64,000 bases of DNA from Carex sylvatica (taxonomy: Eukaryota > Streptophyta > Magnoliopsida > Poales > Cyperaceae), in NCBI GenBank assembly GCA_964058845.1, contig CAXKVR010000031.1, forward strand, positions 586,001 to 650,000, given 5' to 3'. A program made the translations under genes and the position numbers. The notes under the pieces are model-generated. The model was not told the origin of the DNA. It saw only the letters and a program-made list of their open reading frames with translations, and did no database searches. Below are positions 37,020 to 47,808 of this stretch, one piece after another (position 1 is the first letter of the stretch; every line of letters begins with the position of its first letter).

Positions 37020-37229
37020 AATTAACTTTTCATATGCACTATCAGGATCAGTTGTTTAGAGAAACCGATCCAGATACAACTATCAAGATCAGTTGTTTAT
37101 AAAAACCGATCCTGATTAACTATTAGGATCGTTTTTGTTCAAAGAACCGATCCAGATAGATATTAGTATCGGTTGTTTCATATAACCGATCCAGATAAGT
37201 CGATCCTGATTCCTGTTTTTCCACTAGTG
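37020..37229. repeat. CACTA terminus and subterminal repeats of the decayed element
   Basis: Alternating (AT)CAGGATCGGTT / AACCGATCCAGAT motifs end at CACTAGTG (37222-37229). On the minus strand the order matches 42129-42300 of the intact element, with several motifs mutated (GATCAG, CGATCC). Confidence 0.9.
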
Positions 37230-37814
37230 TGCCGTCACTTCTCCGAGCGGAGACAACAGAGATGGGCCGAGCGGAGACGGCGGAGAGGCGACTAGAGATT
37301 GCTGTCGTGTCGCGTCCAGAGAGAGCTGTCGCTAGTTTTTATTTTTGTTTTTTTACTTCACAGCAGAGCGGAGGAGAAGAACCGTGAAACCTAATTTTGA
37401 CGTATCCCACCCGTATCTCGCTAAGACAGACGTATCCCTGAGTTTCAAAGCGTATCGATGACCGTATCTACCAATTAAAGATACGCCACATAATCTAATA
37501 CGCCAGCTAGCGTATCGGATACGTATCGGTGCCGTATCGGTATCCGATACGTGTCCGATACAGATACGGAGCCCAACCAGAAGTATCGGAGTAACATAGC
37601 TTACAACTAACCTTAATACTTATTCCTAAATTAATGATATTTTATTCGAACTTTTGATGAAAGGAATAATTCATAAATATAACTTTCAATATTATACAAT
37701 TCTACTTGATTTTATAGATAAATTTTTGAATTATAAAATTCGGTAATTATTTTTAAGTGCTTAATTAATTAAATATTGGAAAATATCCATTATATCTGTT
37801 TTCGAAATTTCTGC
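37230..37814. other. Spacer with CGTATC-rich repeat
   Basis: It starts with GC-rich sequence (AGCGGAGAC motifs, 37240-37380), then about a dozen CGTATC/GATACG motifs at 37400-37580, which resemble the end of some plant DNA transposon, though I could not assign one. No gene. Confidence 0.55.
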
Positions 37815-37819
37815 GTGAC

Positions 37820-39631
37820 TGTTACACCCCAAATCCGGTGTGCGACAACTAGCTGCAGATATTTTCAATTAATACACACAAGGTATGGATCTTTTTATAC
37901 ATTACCAATATAACCGGTAATATAACCCATTACATTTAATCCCAACCCAAATTATTTAAAAGATGTATCTGACATTTGGTGGTGGAAGATGCTAGAGAAA
38001 TACTTTCTACATCCAATCAGATATTACAATCCAAAATACCATATCTTTTGTTTAGCCCTGCTATCAATTATAACTCATAAACGCATCTCTTCGTCTAACG
38101 AACCTGTAAAACCCACAAAGGGGGAGGGGGTGAGAAATAACAATGATATTTCTCAATGCATAATTTGATTCGGGCTACTGGATTCGTAAGAATCCATATC
38201 CAGAATTAAATATCCACAATATGATATCAATATAAATTCTATAATAATGAATGCAATGCTAATTATTGACAGTCAAACGGTAACCAATAGGAAATCAATG
38301 AAAAATCAAATAACCCTTATCATAATATTTGGGTTCTAAATTTATGCAAATACTAGGTCAGGTAACACAAACAGATACCATCCTTCTTGCATGTACAGAC
38401 ACACACCATCAACCCACATCCGCCTTTACACAAACCCGTATCTGTTGTGCTTGGATTATACTTTTCTATTCAGTCTGGTTTACAGTCAGACACTTAAATT
38501 CAACAATTCAATTCAATGATACGTAATTCAATAATATAAGAAATATTGTCACCACTCATAGGTAGTGACTAGCAATAGACATTTACCACAGTTCTACTAT
38601 CCTTACAGACACAATTTACAATATCCTCTATTCAACCGGTACTGGGTTCAGTTGAGGCCATTCACCATATGCGCACAAGGGTCCTGGATCAAATTCTAGT
38701 CATGACGTAGACTTTGCAGTAATCAGTAAATTTAATAAAATTCGGTAACTGTGGGATCACTCAGTTATTTCAAACAAGAAACAAACAATCGATAAACCAT
38801 ACCAAAATGACAAGTCATCAAATTTACCAGTAATTGATCAGTTTTCATTTGCATTGTGCTATGCATATGATGCAACAGTTCAAATAATGCAATCAATCAA
38901 TTATTCAACATGCAAAACTAATAGCAATTTAATTCTTAGAAATAAATGTCAAGACAAAGCCAGTGAACCCCCACACTTGATAATGTAGGCAAGACGAGCA
39001 ATCAGTCATCGCATATCAATTGTTCTGGACAATCCCATCAAATCTCAATCCATGGTATTTATGCCAACTCCTATATAAGCCACAAGTGACAAGAGATAAA
39101 ATAGCACAGTGAGCAAGTAAGGTACGTTCCAAATCAAAATATGCACAGAAGAAGGAACCCTCGCAGGTTATCTTGTGAAGAGGAAACCAATTAAGGTTTT
39201 GTGTGAGAGAGAGTTTAAGCCGATAAAAGACCAAGCAGCCCTTAAGCAGCTAGACTATGTGTGGCATGCTGCAACAAATTAAAGAGGCATTGCCACGTAA
39301 AGAGAGAGAAAGAAATAAAAGATGAAACTAGGTACTAACACCTGGGTCCCACCTGTTATAAGAAATCAATTTATGAATATTTTATTTTAATTTTAGTTTA
39401 TCCATTTCTTATTTGATATTTTAAGTTTACAATCTCATGTTTTGGGATTTTCAAAGTATTTCAGAATTTATTTTTATTCTGCATATTTTGTAAATACAAC
39501 CAATCAAATAATTTAGACGTTTTGATCAATCAACATTAAAAAAAATATAAAACGTTAAAAGTTTATGTTCAGATTTATAAATTAATAATTAAAATTTTCA
39601 GATATGTATTTGTAAATTTCATAATGTTACA
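37820..39631 (-). repeat. 3' LTR of the minus-strand retrotransposon (1,812 bp)
   Basis: On the minus strand it starts TGTAACATTATG and ends GGATTTGGGGTGTAACA. It aligns throughout with 55321-57115, with scattered substitutions and small indels. It is preceded (minus strand) by a purine-rich tract. Confidence 0.92.
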
Positions 39632-39645
39632 TTCTTCTCCACTTA
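39632..39645 (-). other. Polypurine tract of the minus-strand retrotransposon
   Basis: On the minus strand AAGTGGAGAAGAA directly precedes TGTAACA of the 3' LTR, as expected for plus-strand priming. Confidence 0.8.
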
Positions 39646-42125
39646 AAATAAAATTTCGTCCACAAAATTCAAATAGACATCAATAGATTAATATTTTTTA
39701 TGTTTTAGATTAGTTCAATCAAAATAACTAAGCATATTCTAAACAATACGATTATTAGTTTGAAAATCACTACAGTTTCGCTGCGCTAGCTACTCCAATC
39801 ATATAATTACTTAATTAGTAATATTTCATTCAGTGTTTTTGAATTGGACCTTATTGTAAATTGGACAAAAATCAATTTAAGAATTTTGTTTTATTAAATA
39901 TTTTAGCTAGTATCGTAATATCAAGATTGTCCTTTACTTCTTTGATGGTTAGTCAAAGAAAGAAAGAATATTTCTTATATTACTTGAGAACAATAATCAA
40001 AACGGTTAAGTCAGTTTTGCCTTGATCTTCGTACTCATGCCAAAAAGAGAAATTTACTCATAACAGTTTATAAATATAGAATTGTTCTTCATTTTATCCT
40101 ATTACTGGTACACTTGAAAATTTTAATATACAGATTAGTTGTGAAAGTAACTTATTATTTACTACAGTTACAATTTAGTATTGATACCCTAATCATATTA
40201 GTTAACTTAATACTTCTCCATATATGTTTTAATGCATTGTAATAATATTTTGTTCTTGTTAACATAACAATATATTTGTTATGTCTCGGGATACATTAGT
40301 ATATTTGCTTCCATTGTTTAAAAGCACTGAGTACTGTATTTATCTATTATCTAATCAACCCTTCAATGCAATCGGGTGTTATAGTGACACTAAACAAATT
40401 TTATACAGTATCACTGAAAATTACAACCTATAAAATAATATACTTAGATATATAAATATCATCAACTCACTATCAGTAGACATAACGTATAATAATTCGA
40501 TCACATATTATTATGTGTACAGTTTATGACAAACTTTTATAGCAAACTTAAATCAGTATATAACTAAGACAATCATAGACAATCATTTGCAGCATAAGTA
40601 ATAATTACCAATAACATCTTACACATCTATTGTTAAAAATATAATAGATATCAGTCTGTTGTATACAAAATTAAATGACACTAATTCTTTTCAAAGTTTT
40701 ACTCAATATATAGTTTCGGAGTCATATGTGTCTCTAAAGGACATAACTTATATATATACTTGACCCTATTATACTAATTTAGTTTAATATGCTATACATA
40801 CAATAATAATATGTATATGGTTTGTACTTTTGTTCAATACTTTTATACTAATGCATAAATGTCTAATTATCACAATTAATGATAAATAAAACTACTCATG
40901 ATACTGTTACTTTAATATTGATCACACGTGTATTATTAGCAATTATAACGTTTATTTAGTATGAACCAGAAAGTAGGAATGCATGCATCAATATCAATTG
41001 AAACAAGTTTTAAGATAGGAAAAATCAATACAGGATGAAGTACTTGAACATGAGTAAGATACTGAATCATTCAATGATCTTTTCTTGAATTTAGAAGGAA
41101 AGTCCACGATCTAGTACAGATTGGCTAAGAACATACATATAACTTATCAACCATTATTTTCATTCTTTCTCAGAAAAATTATTCTTATAGTCCTTTCTCG
41201 GTTTCAGTATTTCCTTAATTCATGCTTAAATCAATATGCACCAGTTAACACTTATTCAACCCATTTATTAATATAATAACAATTGTTAAGTATCCGTAGT
41301 AACTCGGTATTGATCTACAAAGCTCCTTTGAAATACTTATCAAAATCCCCTTTTCAATTTTAGTCATTCATAATAATTTATAGTAACAGATTCATGCAAA
41401 ATTAGGGTTTCAGTCGGAACCCTAAAATACCAGACCCATATATACTTTATTACTACTAGTTAACATTTATATGTATATACATGAGAATTAAATAAACCCT
41501 CAAAATCAACTTCAACATAAAGAACTCTGGATGCATAGGCAATAAATTTTTTTTTTTTTAAAGATTAATCATTACCTTTCAAAAATTTTTTTTAATGACA
41601 AGCAATTTGCTCAATATATAAAAATCTTAACATTTTCAAGTATGTCGATTTATTTGTAAGCATTAAAACAGCCTTAAGATTTTATGTTCAAGAAAATCCT
41701 TGTTGTCTATGTACTTGTAATAATCATTATCATACAGTATATATTGACTATCAATATCTTTTTTCTTTTAACATGTCCATCTAACGTTCATTTACATTCT
41801 ATCAAAATCTTTTCAATTAAAAATATTCAGTTGATCAGTTATCCTATAAAAATTTAATCACATAATTTTCTCATGATCAAGTTAATTAACCACAGAAATA
41901 TTATTATCTACATGATTTTACCTTTCATATATACAATTATATATCTATCAATTCATTTTCTTTTGTTTACATGAAATAAAATGAACAGTTACCCTAATTA
42001 TAGCGTTATGTTGTATTCATAGGAAAATAATTATATATCAATAAACTTCTTTTTTTCATTATAGATCACTCAAAACTAAAACTTTCGCACTCTCTTTATT
42101 CTCTTTTATAATAGATCAATAAACT
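39646..42125 (-). other. Interior of the non-coding retrotransposon (left part)
   Basis: About 2.5 kb of AT-rich sequence with no open frame of 60 codons or more, and no capsid, RT or integrase motif seen. This is why the element is called non-autonomous. Confidence 0.75.
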
Positions 42126-42128
42126 CTT

Positions 42129-42440
42129 CACTAGTGGAAAAACAGGAATCAGGATCGGCCTATCTGGATCGGTTATATGAAACAACCGATACTAATATCT
42201 ATCTGGATCGGTTCTTTGAACAAAACCGATCCTAATAGTCTATCAGGATCGGTTTTTATAAACAACCGATCCTGATAGTTAACTATCAGGATCGGTTGTT
42301 TACAACGAACCGATCCAGATACTATCAGGATCGGTTCTGTATAAACAACTGATCTTGATACTATCAGGATTGGTTGTTTACACAGAACTGATCCTGATAG
42401 TATCTGGATCGGTTTTTTATAAACAACTGATCCTGATACT
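42129..42440. repeat. Left terminal inverted repeat and subterminal GATCGG array
   Basis: After CACTAGTGGAAAAACAG there are about ten exact GATCGG/CCGATC copies plus mutated ones, arranged as alternating TATCAGGATCGGTT and AACCGATCCTGATA half-palindromes. In En/Spm, arrays of this kind bind the element's own TnpA protein; binding here is inferred. Confidence 0.93.
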
Positions 42441-42636
42441 TAACAGATTTTAGTTTTTTTTTTAAGAAACTAGAAAGATATAATTTTTTTTGATTCCATA
42501 GAAAGATATAATTTTTTTTTATTCCATAGAAGAAACATATGAGTTAGTTATACAAAATTGCCCGAATCTAGCACATACCGTTGTTTAGGGTTCTAATTAG
42601 ATCATAACATTAATAAACGCACAAGGCGAAGGCGAA

Positions 42637-42882
42637 ATGGCCAAGCGGAGAAAGACTAACGAAGGAGGAAAGACTTTGAATCCTCCGTCTTATCATAGTA
42701 AAATCAAGGAAGGAAAGACTTTGAATTCTCTATCTCAGAGTAAAACCAAGGGTGGAAAGACTTTGAATCATACATCTCAGAGTAAAACCAAGAGTGGAAA
42801 GACTTTGAATCCTGCATCTCCTCAAAATGAGATTAGAGAAGAAAGAGATATAGCCACAATCCATACCGACTTCCTGAAGTGA
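42637..42882 (+). CDS. Small lysine-rich repeat protein frame in the CACTA 5' region
   Basis: An 81-codon frame starts MAKRRKTNEGG and contains four copies of a GKTLN-x-(S/P)-x-S-x-SKTK unit of 14-15 residues, encoded by DNA repeats of 42-45 bp (GGAAAGACTTTGAAT at 42667, 42712, 42754 and 42796). The protein is basic and low-complexity, with no domain I recognise and no membrane or signal segment. It sits in a segment of about 0.7 kb that lies between two GATCGG arrays and is missing from the sister element, where the array runs straight into the TNP2 leader. It may be captured host sequence or an element gene lost in the sister. Expression is unproven, and it could be a non-coding tandem repeat that happens to stay open. 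Confidence 0.4.
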   Translation: MAKRRKTNEGGKTLNPPSYHSKIKEGKTLNSLSQSKTKGGKTLNHTSQSKTKSGKTLNPASPQNEIREERDIATIHTDFLK

Positions 42883-43151
42883 TCAATTTGCTTCAATCTC
42901 ATGTACTGTCCGTTTAATCAAGTAATTACTTTTTCAATGTTATTATCTGAAAATTTAAATCTTTCTTCTTTCAGTTTGACAAAAGCTCCATCGAATTTCA
43001 AGTTTATTTGGATTATGCCAGAATTTTTTATTTGATATAAGGATGAGGACCGAATTTTTTATCTAATATAATTTATTAAAATAATTGATAAGATAATTTA
43101 AGAAATAATTATTTTTAGTATCAATTTTTGGTTATTTTTTAAGAAATATGC

Positions 43152-43231
43152 TTTTAGGATCGGTTGTTTACACAGAACCGATCCTGATAGTATCTGGATC
43201 GGTTGTTTACAAAGAACCGATCCTGATAGTG
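43152..43231. promoter_or_regulatory. GATCGG array directly upstream of the TNP2 leader
   Basis: Two inverted pairs (GGATCGGTTGTTTAC...GAACCGATCCTGATA) end about 10-130 bp before the conserved leader sequence. In the sister element the same motif block is contiguous with the terminus, so in this copy the array was split by the 0.7-kb segment. Confidence 0.75.
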
Positions 43232-43239
43232 CATATGAA

Positions 43240-44439
43240 AAGTTAATTCAGTTCCATTATTGTCAGAATCTCGTTTCTCTTCCTCTATCGCCTCTCTTAA
43301 TTAGCGCAGCAGCTATTTCGCCCTACATTACTTCAGCTATCTCACCTCTCTTTTCTGAGGTACATTTGATCATCTCTTTTCTCAAGTTTGTTATTACTAG
43401 TAGAGCACCATCTATTAGCTTTATAATTAATTCGGTTCAAACCCTAAACCCTAAATCCTATATATATATGAGAAGTGAGTTATGATCCGGCCCGCTCAAA
43501 ATCTAAACCTTATAGCCTTGATTCAGCTCTTTTGTTGGTTCCACAAGCTTTTAATTATAAGTTTGAATACCTAGCATCTTTTCATTTCAAGTTTTTTTTT
43601 ATATGTGGAGACTTGGATGCACATGCATGCATATATATATATATGCATATATGCTATATATGAGCTAATATATGAGCTACATATGAGTTATTCTTTATAT
43701 GTGGAGATTTTCTTTATAAGTTTGAATATCTCTTCTTATTTCAAGATTTTCTATATATATGCTATATATATATGCTATATGAGCATTTTTTTTATTTCAA
43801 GTTGTAGGATATATAACATGCATGTTATGTACATCTCTTAACGATCGATGGTTTCATTTTGTAGATTGGCTATTATTGAGATATTTGGTGCAGCGATATA
43901 TTTTCATCTCACTCGATCCGTCATTCAAAAAAGTTGTAAGTACAACCTAGAAGTTTCATGTTTAATTATTTTTGTGCATTAATTAATGTATATTATTTTT
44001 GTAAGAGATGTATTTATATTAGCTAGATATGTAGCTAGAGTACTGTCTTATGAGCCACAACCGCATTATTAATGCCTTTAAGTCATGATACCCGTTCAAA
44101 ATTAATCCATTAGGGATTAATTTTGAATAGTCCCCGTTTTGGGACTGCTCTCTGAATACTTTGTCTCATTTAGGATGTGGCCACATGTTAGTCGTGTTTT
44201 AGCATTTAAGAAAATTTCGGCAGCATTTCCACTTAGTTTCCCGAATCTCGGGAAACTAAGGGGAAATACTGCCGAAATTTTCTTAAATGCTAAAACACGA
44301 CTAATATGCGGCCACTACTGAGACAAAGTATTCAGAGAGTGGGATAGGATGGTAACCCAGCCCCATGTAAGCCATATTGTGAATAGAACTAAGCTCTCCA
44401 ACCTTGTTCTTAATTAATTGTGTTTTATTATAATTGCAG
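43240..44439 (+). promoter_or_regulatory. TNP2 leader with probable non-coding exons and introns
   Basis: Splice signals suggest leader exons ending at 43359 (TCTGAG|GTACAT) and spanning 43865-43935 (TTTTGTAG|ATTGGC ... AAAGTT|GTAAGT), with the last acceptor TAATTGCAG at 44439 directly before the ATG. A telo-box-like AAACCCTAAACCCTAAA lies in the first intron (43440-43456). All these parts are also present on the minus strand of the sister element. Exon limits are inferred from consensus only. Confidence 0.55.
44148..44339. repeat. 192-bp hairpin inside the TNP2 leader intron
   Basis: Arms of about 95 bp (CTCTCTGAATACTTTGTCTC ... TTTCGGCAGCATTTCC and inverse) pair around a loop of a few bases (CCCGAATCTCGGG centre, about 44244). 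If transcribed as part of the intron it would form a long stem. It is retained in the sister element at 35925-36116. A second small palindrome (TTCAAAATTAATCC / GGATTAATTTTGAA) lies at 44094-44128. Confidence 0.93.
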
Positions 44440-47400
44440 ATGGGCCGCAGTTGGATGTACGAAGTATCACGTCTGTCTGATAAATATATGACAGGTGTCG
44501 AGGAATTTATCAGAGTTGCTACGGAAGATATGGCGAATAAGGGGAGTGCACTGATGTCGTGTCCTTGCCGTGATTGTAACAATGGTCAAAAATTCTCCAA
44601 CTCGAACCAAGTGAGGAACCATTTAATCCGTCGTGGATTCAAGCAAGGATATAAGTGTTGGTTATGGCACGGTGAGAGTTTGCCAACCGACATAGGCACT
44701 GGTACTGAGCATCAGAAATACCATACCGGTGGAAACGACGGGAATGATCTACGGGGATTGGAAACCGATATAGGTGCTCGTACTGAGGATCAGGAATACC
44801 ATACCGAAGAAAATGATGATATGGTGGTAGATAAATGTGATAATTTTGATCAAATGTTACGTGATTTAGAAGATGATTTTGATAATGATAAGCAGTATTG
44901 TTTATTTGAGAATTTGTACGAAGATTCTAATAAAGAATTGTACCCTGGTTGTTCTAAATTTTCAAAATTGAAAGGTGTATTAAAATTGTATAACCTTAAA
45001 GCATCTAACGGTTGGAGTGATAAAAGTTTTACTGGGTTATTACAAACTTTAAAAGAAATACTTCCGGATGGAAACGAGATACCACCAAATGTTTATGAAG
45101 CGAAGAAAATATTGTGCCCAGTGGATTTGGAAGTTCAAAGAATACATGCGTGTCCAAATGATTGTATATTATATCGATCCGAGTATAAAGATCTTCACGA
45201 GTGTCCAAAATGTGGAGCATCACGTTACAAACCAAAGCAGTTAACCGGCGATAAAAGTGATGATTACAAACCGAATAAAGGGCCTCCGGGAAAAGCATTG
45301 TGGTACCTCCCCGTGAAACCGAGATTGAAACGTTTGTTCTCAAATGCTAAAGATGCAAAATTAGTGCGTTGGCATGCAGATAACCAAAAAAAAGACGGAA
45401 AATTACGGCACCCCGCTGATTCTCCTCAGTGGAGAAATATTGACAGAGAGTTCCCCGAATTCGGATGTGACCCTAGAAATCTTAAGCTTGGGCTGAGTGC
45501 AGATGGAATAAATCCGCACAGTAGCATGAGCAGCAAGCACAGCAGTTGGCCGGTTTTATTGTGCATTTATAATCTTCCGCCTTGGTTATGTATGAAACGC
45601 AAATACATCATGTTGACCTTGCTCATATCAGGACCCAAACAGCCCGGGAACGACATAGATGTGTATCTAGCGCCATTGATCGATGATTTAAAAGAATTAT
45701 GGCAACCCGGAGTGCAGATATTTGATGCATACAACAAGGAGAAATTCACTTTACGGGCCATGATTTTCTGCACCATTAATGATTTTCCGGCTTATGGAAA
45801 TTTGTCGGGTTACAGTGTCAAAGGAGAGAAAGCATGCCCTGTTTGCCTAGACGATACAGTCGATGTGTGGCTACCTAATTCCTCTAAAAATGTGTACATG
45901 GGTCATCGTAGATTTCTTCCTGCCAACCATGCACACCGAAAGAGAAAGAAAGAATTCAATGGAAAGACCGAGAATACCAGAGTAAATTATTCGTTGACCG
46001 GTAAAGCTGTTTATCCGCGAGTGCATGATATCAAAGTTCAATTTGGAAAATTTAAAAAGAAGGTGGTGAGAAAGAAAGGGGCACCGAAAATTAGTTGGAA
46101 GAAGAGGTCAATATTCTGGGATTTACCATACTGGCAGCACTTAGATGTTCGACATTGTCTCGATGTGATGCATGTGGTTAAAAATGTGTGTGATAGCCTA
46201 GTTGGAACATTATTGAATATTCCGGGTAAGACTAAGGATGGTATCAATGCTCGGAAAGACATGCAATTCCTGAACATACGGTCGGATCTACAACCAGCAG
46301 AGAAGGAAAGAGAAAATGGGAAATTTTGTACGTATCTAAAACCTGCAATGCATACGCTGTCGAAAGCAGAGAAAAAAAGCTTATTGGAATGCCTTCATGG
46401 TGTCAAAGTTCCATCTGGATATTCTTCGAATATTAAAAACCTAGTTTCACTGGAAGATTTAAAATTGACAGGAATGAAGTCTCATGACTGTCATGTTTTA
46501 ATGACACAGCTTCTTCCTGTTGCAATTCGGGGCATATTGCCAAAGTGTGTTAGACAGACCATCACGAAGCTTTGTTTTTTCTTTAATGCCATATGTTGCA
46601 AAGTAAGTGATCCCGATATGCTAGATGCTCTGCAGAAGGAGGTTGTTGTCACTCTTTGTCATCTTGAAATGTATTTTCCGCCGTCTTTTTTTGATATCAT
46701 GGTTCATTTAATTGTTCACCTAATTAGAGAAATTAAGATGTGCGGACCTGTTTTCTTGCGGTACATGTATCCGTTCGAGAGATACATGGAATTGTTAAAG
46801 GCATATGTCAGGAATCGATATCGGCCTGAGGGAAGCATCGTAAAAGCTTATGCTGCCGAAGAGGTTATTGAGTTTTGTACTAATTATATGGATGATGTCA
46901 AAGCTATAGGCATCCCTAAATCTCGGCACGAGGGTCGACTTCGTGGGGTAGGCACAATCGGTGCGAAATTATTCGAGCCCGATAGTACAATGATGTCACT
47001 AGCACATTTTCATGTTTTACAACACCTCACTGACATTCATCCTTTTTGGGACGAGCATATGACTCTCTTGCGGCAACAGAATCCTAAGAAATCCAACAAG
47101 TGGTTAATCAGCGAACACAATAAAAAGTTTGAGGGATGGTTTACATGGAGAGTCGTGCAAGCTCCAGAGGGAGAAAATATTACAGAAACTGTGAAATTGT
47201 TGGCTCTTGGTCCAGTCCACGTCGTGAGGACCTTCCAAGGATATGACATCAACGGGTACACATTTTACACAAGAAATCAAGATTCAAAGAGTACCGTGCA
47301 AAACAGTGGAGTGACGTTAGTAGCCGTTTCTAGTGATTTGTCAGATCCTAAAGGTGCCGGACCATCGCATGCATCAATGTCATATTACGGATTTGTTGAA

Positions 47401-47808
47401 GAAATTTGGGAGGTAGATTATAGAAAATTTAACATTCCGTTATTTATGTGTAAATGGGTCGATAACCGTAGGGGGGTTAAAGTCGACGAAGATGGTTTTA
47501 TTCTAGTGGATTTCAGTAAGGCTGGATACAAGGACGATCCATTTATACTTGCAAGACAAGCCACGCAAGTGTTCTACGTTACTGATCCGGCCGATCGTTC
47601 AAGACATGTTGTCCTCTCTGGTAAAAGACGTATCATCGGGATTGATAATGTGGAAGATGAAGAAGCGTATGATCATTTTGATGAGATACCACCGTTTTCC
47701 ACTGGCATGGCATCTTTACCAACCGGTGAGGATAACAAGACAAGCCACACGCGCAACGATCACAATGAAGGAGAATGGATTGAAGTTCCCACTGGCAATA
47801 ATCCCTAA
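44440..47808 (+). CDS. TNP2-type CACTA transposase, 1,122 aa, open
   Basis: This is the cut-and-paste transposase of the element, expected to act in the nucleus on the CACTA termini. The ATG follows a splice acceptor (AATTGCAG|ATGGGC). Domains: N-terminal transposase-associated region with CPCRDC and H-x-C (residues about 3-80); an acidic linker (about 125-165); a zinc-binding CPNDC...CPKCG motif (about 230-258); the TNP2 core with LSADG (likely catalytic Asp355), DVYLAPLIDDLKELW (about 405-420), CPVCLDDT and HCLDVMHVVKN (about 572); a DUF4218 region (about 697-815); and a DUF4216 region (about 980-1040). The length is typical of plant TNP2 proteins. No stop or frameshift interrupts it, unlike the sister copy. 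Loss of activity by missense change cannot be excluded from sequence alone. Confidence 0.96.
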   Translation: MGRSWMYEVSRLSDKYMTGVEEFIRVATEDMANKGSALMSCPCRDCNNGQKFSNSNQVRNHLIRRGFKQGYKCWLWHGESLPTDIGTGTEHQKYHTGGNDGNDLRGLETDIGARTEDQEYHTEENDDMVVDKCDNFDQMLRDLEDDFDNDKQYCLFENLYEDSNKELYPGCSKFSKLKGVLKLYNLKASNGWSDKSFTGLLQTLKEILPDGNEIPPNVYEAKKILCPVDLEVQRIHACPNDCILYRSEYKDLHECPKCGASRYKPKQLTGDKSDDYKPNKGPPGKALWYLPVKPRLKRLFSNAKDAKLVRWHADNQKKDGKLRHPADSPQWRNIDREFPEFGCDPRNLKLGLSADGINPHSSMSSKHSSWPVLLCIYNLPPWLCMKRKYIMLTLLISGPKQPGNDIDVYLAPLIDDLKELWQPGVQIFDAYNKEKFTLRAMIFCTINDFPAYGNLSGYSVKGEKACPVCLDDTVDVWLPNSSKNVYMGHRRFLPANHAHRKRKKEFNGKTENTRVNYSLTGKAVYPRVHDIKVQFGKFKKKVVRKKGAPKISWKKRSIFWDLPYWQHLDVRHCLDVMHVVKNVCDSLVGTLLNIPGKTKDGINARKDMQFLNIRSDLQPAEKERENGKFCTYLKPAMHTLSKAEKKSLLECLHGVKVPSGYSSNIKNLVSLEDLKLTGMKSHDCHVLMTQLLPVAIRGILPKCVRQTITKLCFFFNAICCKVSDPDMLDALQKEVVVTLCHLEMYFPPSFFDIMVHLIVHLIREIKMCGPVFLRYMYPFERYMELLKAYVRNRYRPEGSIVKAYAAEEVIEFCTNYMDDVKAIGIPKSRHEGRLRGVGTIGAKLFEPDSTMMSLAHFHVLQHLTDIHPFWDEHMTLLRQQNPKKSNKWLISEHNKKFEGWFTWRVVQAPEGENITETVKLLALGPVHVVRTFQGYDINGYTFYTRNQDSKSTVQNSGVTLVAVSSDLSDPKGAGPSHASMSYYGFVEEIWEVDYRKFNIPLFMCKWVDNRRGVKVDEDGFILVDFSKAGYKDDPFILARQATQVFYVTDPADRSRHVVLSGKRRIIGIDNVEDEEAYDHFDEIPPFSTGMASLPTGEDNKTSHTRNDHNEGEWIEVPTGNNP

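Larger units (their letters stand above)
32055..37229 (-). mobile_element. Truncated, decayed CACTA (En/Spm) element, sister of the intact copy
   Basis: The right edge is a CACTA terminus: on the minus strand it reads CACTAGTGGAAAAACAG from 37229, then GATCGG subterminal repeats, leader, hairpin and a broken TNP2 gene, collinear with 42129-47940 of the other element. The left end stops at about 32055 without a CACTAGTG terminus. The Ulp1-type gene, the right subterminal array and the 0.7-kb segment present at about 42450-43150 in the sister are absent. A segment of about 60 bp (AAGGAATTTTTACCAGATGATAC...) is duplicated at 32055 and 32342. Confidence 0.9.

Noticed and set aside
38329..39234. 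Frames of 65-72 codons in the left LTR of the minus-strand retrotransposon
   Set aside because: They lie in LTR sequence, and the matching positions in the other LTR are not conserved as coding.
42150..42440. Regularly spaced repeats resembling a CRISPR array
   Set aside because: The repeats alternate in orientation, the spacing varies, and they are the subterminal repeats of a plant CACTA transposon.
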